The notes under the pieces were generated by a model. It did no database searches. It worked only from the letters and a program-made list of their open reading frames with translations, and was not told the DNA's origin. Shown here piece by piece: positions 16,726 to 25,935 of a stretch of 64,000 nt of DNA. Positions within the stretch are counted from its first letter, which is position 1. Every line of letters starts with the position of its first letter. Source of the DNA: JAPHTQ01 sp050295975 (GTDB lineage: Bacteria > Pseudomonadota > Gammaproteobacteria > Thiohalomonadales > Thiohalomonadaceae); the NCBI GenBank assembly GCA_050295975.1, contig JBNKQR010000011.1, positions 3,204-67,203 on the forward strand. Direction: 5' to 3'. Both the position numbers and the translations under genes were made by a program.

Positions 16726-17513
16726 TCAGCACGATATTTGAACACATCCGCTACACCAATTTTTGTCATGTACTCGGACAATCCGTCATAGATAATGAGC
16801 TTTTTTTCACCTAGGGGGATTTCTGTATAGTACTCATGCTTTTCAAAAGGCTCGAAATCATAAACACTATCGACACTCCATGTCGTTTTAAAATCACCAT
16901 TACCCATTAATGCAGTAGTCGCATCCAAATAGAAATGCCCATCAGTCTTATGCAGCCTTGTGTCATTTTGCGCAGCTTCCAAAACACCATTTGGTTTCAT
17001 CTTTCCTTCAGTTCTAAAGTTCATTCTCTTTAGCTGTGCTGTGTATGGCTTTGCCATAAACATGGGGTTATTGCATTTGATTTTTGTAAAATTCTTTTTA
17101 GTATATTTCATTTCCTTGATAAATTTTTTCATGGCACCCATCGCAGCCTGTACTATTTTTGAATTCCGATACACCTCTGAATTAATTCGTAAGAGTTTCC
17201 CGTCACCATTAACATAATGATCAGCAAGTTCAGCTGCCTCTTTGTACCCCTTATACATTCCACCCCAATAGAAAGCCTCATACACTTCTTTCAGAAATTC
17301 CTTTTCATCTTCGTTGAAGCCCATTTTAGCTCTAGCCTTACACGCCAAATAATCAAGCGCCTCCTGGATGTATTTAAAATCTCCAGTAGAATTGAATTTT
17401 GCAGCCATTGCCATATTCCAAAGAGGAGAACCCGGAATATCTACTTTCTTTGCAACACATGCTTTGGCTTTTTTACTTAGAGAACTAACCTGTTTAGATG
17501 GGGCCATTTTCAA
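16704..17513 (-). CDS. Protein of unknown function, AT-rich islet
   Basis: A 269-residue protein with no signal peptide or membrane helix. The N-terminus is lysine-rich. The middle is helical (EALDYLACKARAKMG, AFYWGGMYKGYKEAAELA). The C-terminal third looks like a compact domain rich in aromatic residues: HFYLDATTALMGNGDF, then WSVDSVYDFEPF, KKLIIYDGLSEYMTK and YRAEWSEMW. I do not recognise the family. The pairing with a downstream lipoprotein gene that overlaps it by 22 bases recalls effector/immunity or toxin/antitoxin pairs, but nothing in the sequence proves that. Confidence 0.65.
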   Translation of the reverse strand: MKMAPSKQVSSLSKKAKACVAKKVDIPGSPLWNMAMAAKFNSTGDFKYIQEALDYLACKARAKMGFNEDEKEFLKEVYEAFYWGGMYKGYKEAAELADHYVNGDGKLLRINSEVYRNSKIVQAAMGAMKKFIKEMKYTKKNFTKIKCNNPMFMAKPYTAQLKRMNFRTEGKMKPNGVLEAAQNDTRLHKTDGHFYLDATTALMGNGDFKTTWSVDSVYDFEPFEKHEYYTEIPLGEKKLIIYDGLSEYMTKIGVADVFKYRAEWSEMWK

Positions 17514-18004
17514 TTCCTTTTGTGAAGATTAGAAACCACAGATCCTTGGATGACATACTCAAACTTATCTAAAAACTGCAATGGGAAGATATGTGGAAGG
17601 AGTACTCCATTTGAGGGCTAAATTACATGCAAACACACTATTGTGTAACAACGTAGCCACCGACAGAACATACTGGGAGAATTTCTTGTAACAACATGGT
17701 GAAAGACATCCTTATCACGCATGAACATCTACACACACTCCCTAGAATACAGCGCCAAGACAGAAAGTGAGTCTATTGTAGGCCACTTTAATATGTCAAC
17801 TGTCGAGAACATCCCTTCATCCACTATGATGATGCATTAATTTCTCCCGAATATCTGGCACACCCCTAACTTCACTCGGACAGTCGTGGAACTGATGTTT
17901 CTTGAAACATCACTCTTCCTCACATGGGCCTGTACTCAACAGAACGTCACTGGTTTTTCATGCTAAAATCCGGCTTTCCCCAAACACCACTCGACGATGG
18001 AAAT
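17514..18004. other. Intergenic region with a palindrome before selD
   Basis: No gene is supported here. A perfect inverted repeat, TGATGTTTC-TT-GAAACATCA, lies at 17893-17912, about 92 bases before the selD start, and could be an operator. A 39-codon plus-strand frame at about 17722-17840 has no ribosome-binding site and is not called. Confidence 0.5.
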
Positions 18005-19054
18005 ATGAACGACATGGCAGAGACAACCGTCCGCATGACCGAGTACAGCCACGGCTCCGGCTGCGGCTGCAAGATCGCGCCCAAGCTGCTGGAGGAGATC
18101 CTCAATAGCGGCTTCGCCATCACCCCCGACCCGCGCCTGCTGGTGGGTAATGACTCCCGAGACGATGCGGCGGCCTACGATCTGGGCGATGGCCGCTCGG
18201 TGATCAGCACTACCGACTTCTTCATGCCCATCGTTGATGACCCGTTTGAGTTTGGCCGTATCGCCGCCACCAACGCGATCAGCGATGTCTACGCCATGGG
18301 CGGCAGCCCGATGATGGCGATTGCGATCTTCGGCTGGCCCATCGACAAGCTGGGGCCGGAAGTAGCGAGCAAGGTGGTGGACGGCGGTCGCGCCGCCTGT
18401 GAGGAGGCGGGCATTCCGCTGGCGGGTGGTCACTCCATCGACTCACCGGAGCCGATCTTCGGTCTCGCCGTCACCGGCATCGTTGAGAACAAACACCTGA
18501 AGCAGAACAACACTGCCGTGGCGGGCTGCACCCTTTACCTCACCAAGGCCATCGGCATCGGCATCCTCACCACCGCGCAGAAGCAGAAGAAGCTGAAGCC
18601 GGAACATGAGCGCATCGCCCCCGAGACTATGTGCCAGATGAACAAGGTCGGCGCAGAGCTGGCGAAACTGGAAGGCGTGAAGGCGATGACCGACGTCACC
18701 GGCTTCGGTCTGCTCGGACACCTGCGCGAGATGTGCGAAGGCAGCGGCGTGCATGCGGAGATCGACTACGCAGCCGTGCCCAAACTGCCGCAGGTGGAAG
18801 AGTACCTGGCGATGGGCTGCTCCCCCGGCGGTGCGCAGCGCAACTTCGACAGCTACGGCCACAAGGTCGGGCCTGTCGAGGAGAGTAAACGCCAACTTCT
18901 GTGCGACCCGCAAACCTCCGGTGGTCTGCTGGTGGCGGTGGCGCCCGGTAGTGATGAAGCATTTCTTGCCGTTACCAAAGCGGCTGGGCTGGAACTGAAA
19001 CCGATTGGCCGCCTGCTGCCCGCGGGTGACAGCCCTGTGATCACGGTGATCTGA
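18005..19054 (+). CDS. selD: Selenide, water dikinase SelD
   Basis: A 349-residue enzyme that makes selenophosphate from selenide and ATP, the selenium donor for tRNA selenation and selenocysteine. The active-site loop is HGSGCGCK with Cys20 and Lys23, so this is the cysteine form, not selenocysteine. Other family motifs: DDAAAYDLGDGRSVISTTDFF, NAISDVYAMGG, AGGHSIDSPEP and DVTGFGLLGHL. The ATG at 18005 gives the usual family length; an upstream frame start at 17924 would add 27 unlike residues. mnmH follows after a single base (stop 19054, start 19056), so both are one operon supplying 2-selenouridine in tRNA. Confidence 0.95.
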   Translation: MNDMAETTVRMTEYSHGSGCGCKIAPKLLEEILNSGFAITPDPRLLVGNDSRDDAAAYDLGDGRSVISTTDFFMPIVDDPFEFGRIAATNAISDVYAMGGSPMMAIAIFGWPIDKLGPEVASKVVDGGRAACEEAGIPLAGGHSIDSPEPIFGLAVTGIVENKHLKQNNTAVAGCTLYLTKAIGIGILTTAQKQKKLKPEHERIAPETMCQMNKVGAELAKLEGVKAMTDVTGFGLLGHLREMCEGSGVHAEIDYAAVPKLPQVEEYLAMGCSPGGAQRNFDSYGHKVGPVEESKRQLLCDPQTSGGLLVAVAPGSDEAFLAVTKAAGLELKPIGRLLPAGDSPVITVI

Positions 19055-19055
19055 G

Positions 19056-20171
19056 ATGGATGAACTGCCGCAGATCGAAGACCTGCGCAGCCTGTTCCTT
19101 GGGGACGTGCCGCTGCTCGACGTACGCGCGCCAGTGGAGTTTGCTCAGGGGGCGTTTCCCAACACGGAAAACCGCCCACTGATTAACGATGCCGAGCGGG
19201 AACAGATCGGTATTCAATATAAAGAGCTGGGTCAGGATGCGGCGATCGATCTGGGCCATGAACTGGTCCACGGCGAAACTAAAGCAGCGCGGGTTGCCGC
19301 GTGGCAACGCTTCGCCGAGGAGCACCCGGAAGGCGTGCTCTACTGTTTCCGTGGTGGGATGCGCTCCAAGATCAGCCAGCAATGGTTGTTCGAAGCCACC
19401 GGCATTCGCTATCCGCGAGTTAAGGGCGGCTACAAGGCGATGCGCCGCTTCCTTATTGATGAGCTGGAAGCGAGTGCCAAAGAGGTTAAGCCGATTGTGC
19501 TGGGCGGACGCACCGGCACCGGTAAGACGGTTTTGCTGCGCAAGCTCTCACCGATGGTCGATCTGGAACATCTGGCCTGGCATCGCGGCTCCGCGTTCGG
19601 CCCGCACGCCACACCACAGCCACGACAGATCAGTTTCGAAAACGCCCTATCCATCGAGCTGCTGAAAATCCGCGCCAACGGCAATCCGCATTTTGTGGTG
19701 GAAGATGAACACCGCAACGTCGGCTCCTGTTTTATCCCCGATGCGATCCGTGATCACTTTCGTGATTCACCGTTGGTGATCCTGGAAGCAACACTGGAAG
19801 AGCGGGTGGGAATTACTCATCAGGAATATATCGACGAAGCGCTGGCAGAGCATGTGGCGCTCTACGGCGAGGAAGGTTTCGAGAAGTGGGCCGAGTATCT
19901 GCTGGGCAGCATGGACAAGATCAAGAAGCGCCTCGGCGGTACGCGCCACCAAGAGTTGCGCCGTTTGATGTCAGCCTCGATTGAAGTGCATCGTGCCACC
20001 GGCAACACCGAGCAGCATAAGGCGTGGATTGGTGAGTTGCTGGGTGGTTACTACGACCCGATGTACGACTACCAGATCAAACAAAATGAAAAACAGGTCA
20101 CCTTTAGTGGTGACAGACAGGCGGTGATCGATTATCTCGCTGAACAGGGAATTCGTTACCAACCAATGTAG
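19056..20171 (+). CDS. mnmH: tRNA 2-selenouridine synthase MnmH (SelU/YbbB)
   Basis: A 371-residue enzyme that replaces sulfur with selenium at U34 of certain tRNAs, using selenophosphate from SelD. An N-terminal rhodanese domain carries the catalytic Cys97 in YCFRGGMRS. A C-terminal P-loop domain begins GGRTGTGKT (about 150-158). Length equals the family norm (about 365). It is placed one base after selD, so translation is probably coupled. No selA, selB or selC is in the window, so whether the cell also makes selenoproteins cannot be judged here. Confidence 0.95.
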   Translation: MDELPQIEDLRSLFLGDVPLLDVRAPVEFAQGAFPNTENRPLINDAEREQIGIQYKELGQDAAIDLGHELVHGETKAARVAAWQRFAEEHPEGVLYCFRGGMRSKISQQWLFEATGIRYPRVKGGYKAMRRFLIDELEASAKEVKPIVLGGRTGTGKTVLLRKLSPMVDLEHLAWHRGSAFGPHATPQPRQISFENALSIELLKIRANGNPHFVVEDEHRNVGSCFIPDAIRDHFRDSPLVILEATLEERVGITHQEYIDEALAEHVALYGEEGFEKWAEYLLGSMDKIKKRLGGTRHQELRRLMSASIEVHRATGNTEQHKAWIGELLGGYYDPMYDYQIKQNEKQVTFSGDRQAVIDYLAEQGIRYQPM

Positions 20172-20175
20172 TTGC

Positions 20176-20242
20176 CGTCATTCCGGCGAAGGCCGGAATC
20201 CAGGATCCGATAATGCCTGGACCCCGGCCTTCGCCGGGGTGA
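20176..20242. repeat. Pair of REP-like inverted repeats
   Basis: Two hairpins, one with TTCCGGC-GAA-GGCCGGAA and one with CCCCGGC-CTTC-GCCGGGG, are arranged head to head and bounded by GTCATTCC and GGGGTGAC. Such units are widespread REP-type repeats in gammaproteobacteria. It lies between the convergent ends of mnmH and the stress-protein gene and may stop transcription from both sides. Confidence 0.8.
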
Positions 20243-20255
20243 CGAAACAAGAATC

Positions 20256-21098
20256 CTAGCGCAGCAACAACACCGGCACCGAAGCATTACGCATTACGCT
20301 GGTGGTAGTACTACCGACCAGGAAGCGACGAACAACCGAGTGGCCGTAGGCGCCCATAATCAGCATGTCGATGTTGTGCTCGGCGCGGTAGTCACAAAGC
20401 ACCTTCTCCACTTCACCACTGACGATAGTTGCTGGCGCTTCGAATCCGGCAGCCTCCAGCGTCGTACGTGCCCACGCCAGCTGCTCACGATTGGCTTCGT
20501 TATCGGTACCCACCATTACCAGGTGGCAGGGCAGACCGCTAAACAGTGGGCTACCCGCAACCATCTCTACGCCCTTGCGGGTGGTGGCGCTGCCATCGAA
20601 GGCGAGCATCACACGCTGGGGAACGCTGTACTCATTGGTGGTGATAAGAATTGGCCGATGCATGGTGCGCACCACGCTCTCCAGGCGACTGCCTACATGG
20701 GCACCCAGGCTTTCGTCGTGCTTACCCATTACCAGCAGGCGAATCTCTTCTTCCATTTCGCTCAGGGTATCCACCAGGCTTCCATGTCGCTGCAGAGTGG
20801 TGGGGAAGCCGATACCGTCAGAGATGGCGATTGCCTTAGCCGCTTCAAGCATTAGCTTGCCCTGCTCTAACGCCAGCTTGCCGCGCTGTTCATCCAGCGT
20901 GGCCAATTCATTCAGTAGCGCTTCACGACTACCGAGGCCGATGTTGCCACTGAGATTACTCTGCTCCGGATATTCACTCTTTTCCAGCACGTGCAGAAAT
21001 TCCAGCGGCGCATCCATCCGCAGGCTACTCCAGGATGCGTAGTCACAAACGGCTTCTGAAACATCGGTGCCGTCGATACAGGCGATTACCTTTGTCAT
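20256..21098 (-). CDS. Tandem universal stress protein
   Basis: A 280-residue cytoplasmic protein made of two UspA-type domains. The first begins KVIACIDGTDVSE; the second begins near residue 155 with RVMLAFDGSATTRKGV and ends with the ATP-binding signature GAYGHSVVRRFLVGSTTTSVMR. In the family such proteins bind ATP or act as small-molecule sensors. It lies 15 bases after the SulP transporter gene on the same strand; Usp domains commonly accompany or are fused to transporters, so a regulatory link is plausible. The start codon ATG at 21098 follows GGGAG. Confidence 0.9.
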   Translation of the reverse strand: MTKVIACIDGTDVSEAVCDYASWSSLRMDAPLEFLHVLEKSEYPEQSNLSGNIGLGSREALLNELATLDEQRGKLALEQGKLMLEAAKAIAISDGIGFPTTLQRHGSLVDTLSEMEEEIRLLVMGKHDESLGAHVGSRLESVVRTMHRPILITTNEYSVPQRVMLAFDGSATTRKGVEMVAGSPLFSGLPCHLVMVGTDNEANREQLAWARTTLEAAGFEAPATIVSGEVEKVLCDYRAEHNIDMLIMGAYGHSVVRRFLVGSTTTSVMRNASVPVLLLR

Positions 21099-21113
21099 TA
21101 TTATTCTCCCGGG

Positions 21114-22592
21114 TCAGTGACCCATCAGCTCCGCTACTGCCTCAGGCTTATCGTGAACGGCAAACTTGTCGACGATGGTCGCGCTGGCCGCGTTAAGTCC
21201 GATGACCTCGACCTCGGTACCTTCACGGCGGAATTTAAGTACAACCTTGTCCAACGCGGCGACGGCTGTGATATCCCAGAAGTGGGCCTGACACAGATCG
21301 ATCACCACCTTATCAACCGCTTCCTTGAAATCGAAAAACTCCACAAACTTGTCGGAAGAGGCGAAGAATACCTGGCCGACAACTTCATAGTGTCGGGTTG
21401 CACCGTCTTCACTGATCTTTGAAACAACATATTTATATTGCCCGACTTTATTGGCAAAGAACATCGCTGCCAACAATACACCGACAAAAACCCCGTAGGC
21501 CAGATTGTGTGTGGCCACCACCACCACTACGGTGGCGATCATCACAATGTTGGTGCTAAGTGGGTGCTTTTTCAGATTACGCAGTGACTCCCAGCTGAAG
21601 GTACCGATGGAGACCATGATCATCACCGCCACCAACGCAGCCATCGGGATCTGTGCGACCCAGTCGCCGAGAAAAACCACCAGTATCAAAAGGCCGACAC
21701 CCGCGACCAGGGTAGAGAGACGACCACGACCACCCGACTTCACGTTAATCACCGACTGGCCGATCATGGCGCAGCCCGCCATACCGCCGAGCATACCGGC
21801 GGCAATGTTGGCCACGCCCTGCCCTTTGCACTCGCGGTTCTTGTCACTGCCGGTGTCGGTGAGGTCATCGATGATGGTGGCGGTCATCAGCGATTCGAGC
21901 AGACCGACGATGGCCAATGATGCCGAATAGGGGAAGATGATCGCCAGGGTCTCGAAATTGAGCGGCACTTCGGGCCAGAGGAACAGCGGCAGGGTATCGG
22001 GCAACTCGCCCATGTCACCCACCTTATGGATATCCAGCCCCAGCGTCATGGAGACAATGGTCAGGATAATGATGGTTACCAGTGGTGATGGCACGGCACG
22101 AGTAATGTAGGGGAAGAGGTAGATGATCCCCAGGCCGGCGGCAGTCATAGCGTAGACATGCCAGGTGACGCCAATCAGCTCCGGCAACTGCGCCATGAAG
22201 ATCAGGATCGCCAGGGCATTAACAAAGCCGGTCACCACCGAGCGCGAGACAAAGCGCATCAGGGAACCAAGCTTGAGATAGCCTGCAATGATCTGCAGCA
22301 CACCGGTGAGCAGGGTTGCCGCCAGCAGGTATTGCAGCCCGTGATCCTTGACCAGGGTGACCATCAACAACGCCATCGCACCGGTGGCGGCGGAGATCAT
22401 CCCCGGACGGCCACCAACAAAGGCGGTGACCACTGCGATGCAGAAAGAGGCGTAGAGCCCCACCTTGGGGTCGACTCCGGCAATAATGGAGAAGGCGATG
22501 GCCTCGGGAATGAGTGCCAGAGCCACTACCAGCCCGGCGAGGACGTCGCCGCGGATATTGCCAAACCAGTTCGATCTTATAGAGACAACCAT
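21114..22592 (-). CDS. SulP-family anion transporter with STAS domain
   Basis: A 492-residue inner-membrane permease. The signature DVLAGLVVALALIPEAIAFSIIAGVDPKVGLYASF is followed by about ten more hydrophobic helices, including GGMAGCAMIGQSVINVKSGGRGRLSTL, and a C-terminal STAS domain from about residue 400 (VDKVVIDLCQAHFWDITAVAALDKV). SulP proteins carry sulfate, bicarbonate or other anions; the substrate cannot be read from sequence. Many relatives paired with a Usp gene are annotated as possible bicarbonate carriers, so this is an open alternative to sulfate. Confidence 0.9.
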   Translation of the reverse strand: MVVSIRSNWFGNIRGDVLAGLVVALALIPEAIAFSIIAGVDPKVGLYASFCIAVVTAFVGGRPGMISAATGAMALLMVTLVKDHGLQYLLAATLLTGVLQIIAGYLKLGSLMRFVSRSVVTGFVNALAILIFMAQLPELIGVTWHVYAMTAAGLGIIYLFPYITRAVPSPLVTIIILTIVSMTLGLDIHKVGDMGELPDTLPLFLWPEVPLNFETLAIIFPYSASLAIVGLLESLMTATIIDDLTDTGSDKNRECKGQGVANIAAGMLGGMAGCAMIGQSVINVKSGGRGRLSTLVAGVGLLILVVFLGDWVAQIPMAALVAVMIMVSIGTFSWESLRNLKKHPLSTNIVMIATVVVVVATHNLAYGVFVGVLLAAMFFANKVGQYKYVVSKISEDGATRHYEVVGQVFFASSDKFVEFFDFKEAVDKVVIDLCQAHFWDITAVAALDKVVLKFRREGTEVEVIGLNAASATIVDKFAVHDKPEAVAELMGH

Positions 22593-22790
22593 TTCAAATC
22601 CAAAGTCGTTCCCTGTCTGTCATGTAGATGGCAGACAAAGGTGCATCATTACGGGAAGGCACGGAACTCCCGCCGCACGGGGCCGTGTGCAAAAGGAGAC
22701 GGATTCTAGCATCCGCTGGGGGAACCCTGCAAAACGACACACAATCACCATTCGATTTACAAGGTAATTATTCCCTGTAACTGCCCGCAT

Positions 22791-22816
22791 AAAAAAAGCC
22801 CCGCAATGCGGGGCTT
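22791..22816 (-). terminator. Rho-independent terminator after the beta-barrel gene
   Basis: Stem AAGCCCCGC-AAT-GCGGGGCTT at 22796-22816, followed on the minus strand by a run of seven T. It ends the four-gene operon that starts at 28443. Confidence 0.9.
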
Positions 22817-22839
22817 CTGTCTGCTGCAAGCAATACTGC

Positions 22840-24036
22840 CTAATACTTCCACTTTGCACCTAGCATCACGGCATTATTGGTGTACTGGTAACGGTCGTCA
22901 CTGTTATCACGTTTAGTGTGCTCGAACTCCACATAGTAGGTTTTGTTTTTATTCCACTGATAATCACCACGGAGTTGCAGGTCGAGACCAGAGGCACTTT
23001 TTTTGCCTTGAGTGGGATCTTCAAAGTTATAGGCTTTGGCATAGTTGTAATCAAGAACAGCTACCTTTACGCGCATACTGATCTTCTCATTGAAGTCATG
23101 CAACACACGCACCTTAAACTTTGAGAGGTCCAGATCGTTATAACCCACATTGTTATCACTGCGTTGAGTCATTTCGTAGTCAAAATAGGCTACCGTGTCT
23201 TTATCAAGGCGTTGGCGTACACCAATGGTGTATCCGGTGTAGTTGTACTTCAGAAGTGGATTACTTGCTAGCAAAGTACCGTTTATGTCGTATGCGTGAC
23301 GGTATTTATAGTCACGTACTTCACTCGCATATTCCAGGGTTAATTTAGTATCGGTAGGAAAATAGTGCTCCCAGTAAACACCATACATATTGTAAGTATG
23401 GTCATACTGCGTCCAGGCCACAGGATCGGAATAATCCAGATTTTCATAGGTGAGTTTTACACCAACGTTATCGTCTGGAGTTATCTTACGTTCATAGTCA
23501 CCTTCAAAACCCGTACTAGTATAAGTGTAGCGATTAGATACATCGACACCACCAGTGGAAGCCTTTGGGTCACCCGAATCACGATCTACATAGATCTTAT
23601 CTTGCGTATGAAGAAATGCGCCCACATAGGCATCACCATCCTTACCTTTTTTACCTAACTTGAAGGCAGTTCCTACATTAATTTGATGCTTTGTATCGTT
23701 GGCATCCTGCAATACTGAATCGAGATGAAAGTTTCCATCAAAGCGATAACCGAGAACAAGATCGATTTGTTTCGCCAAAGGATTAGTGAATTCTGTTCTG
23801 AATTTAAACGGAATAAAGAGACCCGCTTTCTCTTTCGGTGTAACAATCGTTGCACCGGTAGCATCCGCATAATAATCTGCATAACTATGGTCCGGCGCGT
23901 GATAGGCGTTTGTTTCATAACCCACACCGGTATCAACCGACCATGTCACATCAAATGGCATATTGCTTTTTGGTGCGGCCAGCGCCAAGTTGGCTGTAAA
24001 TAGTGACAGAACCACCACTGCTAATCTTATTCTCAT
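22840..24036 (-). CDS. Outer-membrane beta-barrel protein
   Basis: A 398-residue protein with a signal peptide (MRIRLAVVVLSLFTANLALA). The mature part consists of alternating amphipathic strands rich in Tyr and Asp, ending in a strand with a C-terminal aromatic residue (AVMLGAKWKY), typical of outer-membrane barrels. No named family recognised. It is the last gene of the operon with the TPR protein, ATP-grasp ligase and 7TM protein, 21 bases after the TPR gene, and is followed by a strong terminator. This suggests the system has an outer-membrane component, for example a channel or receptor. Confidence 0.8.
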   Translation of the reverse strand: MRIRLAVVVLSLFTANLALAAPKSNMPFDVTWSVDTGVGYETNAYHAPDHSYADYYADATGATIVTPKEKAGLFIPFKFRTEFTNPLAKQIDLVLGYRFDGNFHLDSVLQDANDTKHQINVGTAFKLGKKGKDGDAYVGAFLHTQDKIYVDRDSGDPKASTGGVDVSNRYTYTSTGFEGDYERKITPDDNVGVKLTYENLDYSDPVAWTQYDHTYNMYGVYWEHYFPTDTKLTLEYASEVRDYKYRHAYDINGTLLASNPLLKYNYTGYTIGVRQRLDKDTVAYFDYEMTQRSDNNVGYNDLDLSKFKVRVLHDFNEKISMRVKVAVLDYNYAKAYNFEDPTQGKKSASGLDLQLRGDYQWNKNKTYYVEFEHTKRDNSDDRYQYTNNAVMLGAKWKY

Positions 24037-24057
24037 GACCTGACTCCTCGTATTTAT

Positions 24058-25935
24058 TTAATCTCTTTTCTCAAGCAACAACAGTTCAGCAAGTAAATTT
24101 TCATTCTCTGGCTCAAGCGCCAGCCCTTTATTCAATTCTTTTTGTGCACGCTGTATATCGCCACTGGCGTGCAAGCTTTTTGCCAGGAGCAGACGTAGGT
24201 TGGTTTTATCGGGTTCGATATCAACCGCCTCTTGCAACAGTGTAATAGCGTCGGTATAACGGCCTAACGAAATCAACACTTCACCCTGTGCTTGCAGTGC
24301 TTTGCTGTTAGTCGGTTCGAGGTCGCGTACTTTATTCAACGCATCATTTGCTTGTTCATATTGCTGTAGGTCGATGTACACACGTGCCATGTTGTACCAG
24401 GCATTCGCATAGGTAGGATCGTAATTCAGGGCCGCCTGATATTCGGCAATCGCCTTTTGTGGTTGGCCTACACGATTCAGTCGCACCGCAAGATTAAGAT
24501 GGGCATTGATGTAACTGGGGCGCAGTCGGATGGCTTCCTCATAGGCGGAAATAGCTTCCCGGTTTTTATCGACCCTGCCATAAAGGACACCCATGTTGTA
24601 CCAGGCTGTGGTGTAGTTCTTTCGCATTTTCACTGCATGTTGAAATGCATCGAGAGCGGTCTCGTTTTGTTTTTGACGCATGTATAGCAAACCAAGGTTG
24701 TACCATGCAGTGGCATAATCATTCTGTTGCGACAATGCCTTACGGTAACTCTTCTCTGCAGCCTCGTAGTCCTTCATCCTGGTGCGAACCAGGCCTATAT
24801 TGAGGTAGGCTTCAGGATAATTTCCCTGCTGCAATTCAATGGCTTTCTCATAATCAGCGACAGCCTCTGCATAGCGCTTAAGGCGGTAATCTGCTCGACC
24901 AAGATTGAACAGTGCCTTGGCGTTCTGTGGCTCACGCTCAATCAACCAGTTGAATTGAGCGCGCGCATCTTCCCAGCGTTTTTCATCCAGTAACAGCAAG
25001 CCCAGGTTATATCTGCCAGCAGAGTGTTCTGGATCGAATTGCAGCAGTTCACGATAACGGCGAATCGCAGTGGCGTTATCGCCACTGACGCTATAGTGAC
25101 GTGCCAGGGCAAAGAGCGCCGCTGGATTGCCCTGCGCCAGATCCAGCACGGTAAGCAGTTGTTTCTCTGCTGCTCGTCGACCCTCCGGCGTATCCGGTTC
25201 CATCTCGGCCAGTGCCAGACGTGGTTCGACGAAACCGGGTAGATGCCGAATGGCCAGTTTGAACTGCTGTTCTGCCTGTAACTTTTGATTGTCACCTAGC
25301 AAGGCACGCCCGTATTGATAGTATGCGCGTGCCTTGCGTGCCCCCCCGGCCTGCATAGTGGCCTGCTGCAATACCTCTGCAGCCTGTTTGAAGTCGCTGT
25401 TGTTGAGCAACAACAGACCAAGGTTATAGTGTGCCTCGAAGTGGTTTGGATTGATTGCGATGAGAAGACGATAGTCCTGCATGGCTTTATCGTCGGCATC
25501 TATCTGCGTATTGACCAGTGCACGATAGAAATAGAGTCCAGGCCAGAGCGGTTCTTTCTTTGCTGCCTTTTCAAGGGTTCTTAGAGCATCGCTATAACGC
25601 TTCTGTTTGTATTGCACGACACCCAATGTTGCCAGACTGCGAGAATCGTCACGCTGCTTTATTAGTGGCTTCAGTTGTAACTCTGCCTGTTGCAACTTTT
25701 GCTCAAGGATCAACTTTGCTATCTGATCAAGCTCTGGGTCTGCTTCACCAAATGCAGGCAGTTCCTGATCTTCAGGACCCTCACTGTTCTGCAGCGCAAG
25801 TCGAGACTGAATGGTGATAACGGTGACCTCATCGGCCTCCAGCTCGACCTGGTAACGCACATAGAACAGCAGGGCAAAGAGCAATCCCAGCACACCGAGG
25901 ATCGGCACAAAGCTTTCACGCAGCACCTTACCCAT
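24058..25935 (-). CDS. Membrane-anchored TPR-repeat protein
   Basis: A 625-residue protein with an N-terminal membrane helix (FVPILGVLGLLFALLFYV, about 9-26), a short linker and then about twelve or more tetratricopeptide repeats; typical units are AWYNLGLLYMRQKQNETALDAF and AWYNMGVLYGRVDKNREAI. The repeat domain probably faces the periplasm, where it could scaffold other proteins. Its start codon overlaps the stop of the ATP-grasp gene (TAATG), so translation is coupled. Within this operon it may link the inner-membrane 7TM protein to the outer-membrane barrel; that is inference. Confidence 0.9.
   Translation of the reverse strand: MGKVLRESFVPILGVLGLLFALLFYVRYQVELEADEVTVITIQSRLALQNSEGPEDQELPAFGEADPELDQIAKLILEQKLQQAELQLKPLIKQRDDSRSLATLGVVQYKQKRYSDALRTLEKAAKKEPLWPGLYFYRALVNTQIDADDKAMQDYRLLIAINPNHFEAHYNLGLLLLNNSDFKQAAEVLQQATMQAGGARKARAYYQYGRALLGDNQKLQAEQQFKLAIRHLPGFVEPRLALAEMEPDTPEGRRAAEKQLLTVLDLAQGNPAALFALARHYSVSGDNATAIRRYRELLQFDPEHSAGRYNLGLLLLDEKRWEDARAQFNWLIEREPQNAKALFNLGRADYRLKRYAEAVADYEKAIELQQGNYPEAYLNIGLVRTRMKDYEAAEKSYRKALSQQNDYATAWYNLGLLYMRQKQNETALDAFQHAVKMRKNYTTAWYNMGVLYGRVDKNREAISAYEEAIRLRPSYINAHLNLAVRLNRVGQPQKAIAEYQAALNYDPTYANAWYNMARVYIDLQQYEQANDALNKVRDLEPTNSKALQAQGEVLISLGRYTDAITLLQEAVDIEPDKTNLRLLLAKSLHASGDIQRAQKELNKGLALEPENENLLAELLLLEKRD

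Noticed and set aside
18014..18061. Selenocysteine (TGA) at the SelD active site
   Set aside because: The codon in GSGCGCK is a cysteine codon and no stop lies in the frame.
22159..22700. Long plus-strand frames opposite sulP, purL, tex and other minus-strand genes
   Set aside because: They are antisense shadows caused by codon composition; no domain, start signal or conservation is visible.
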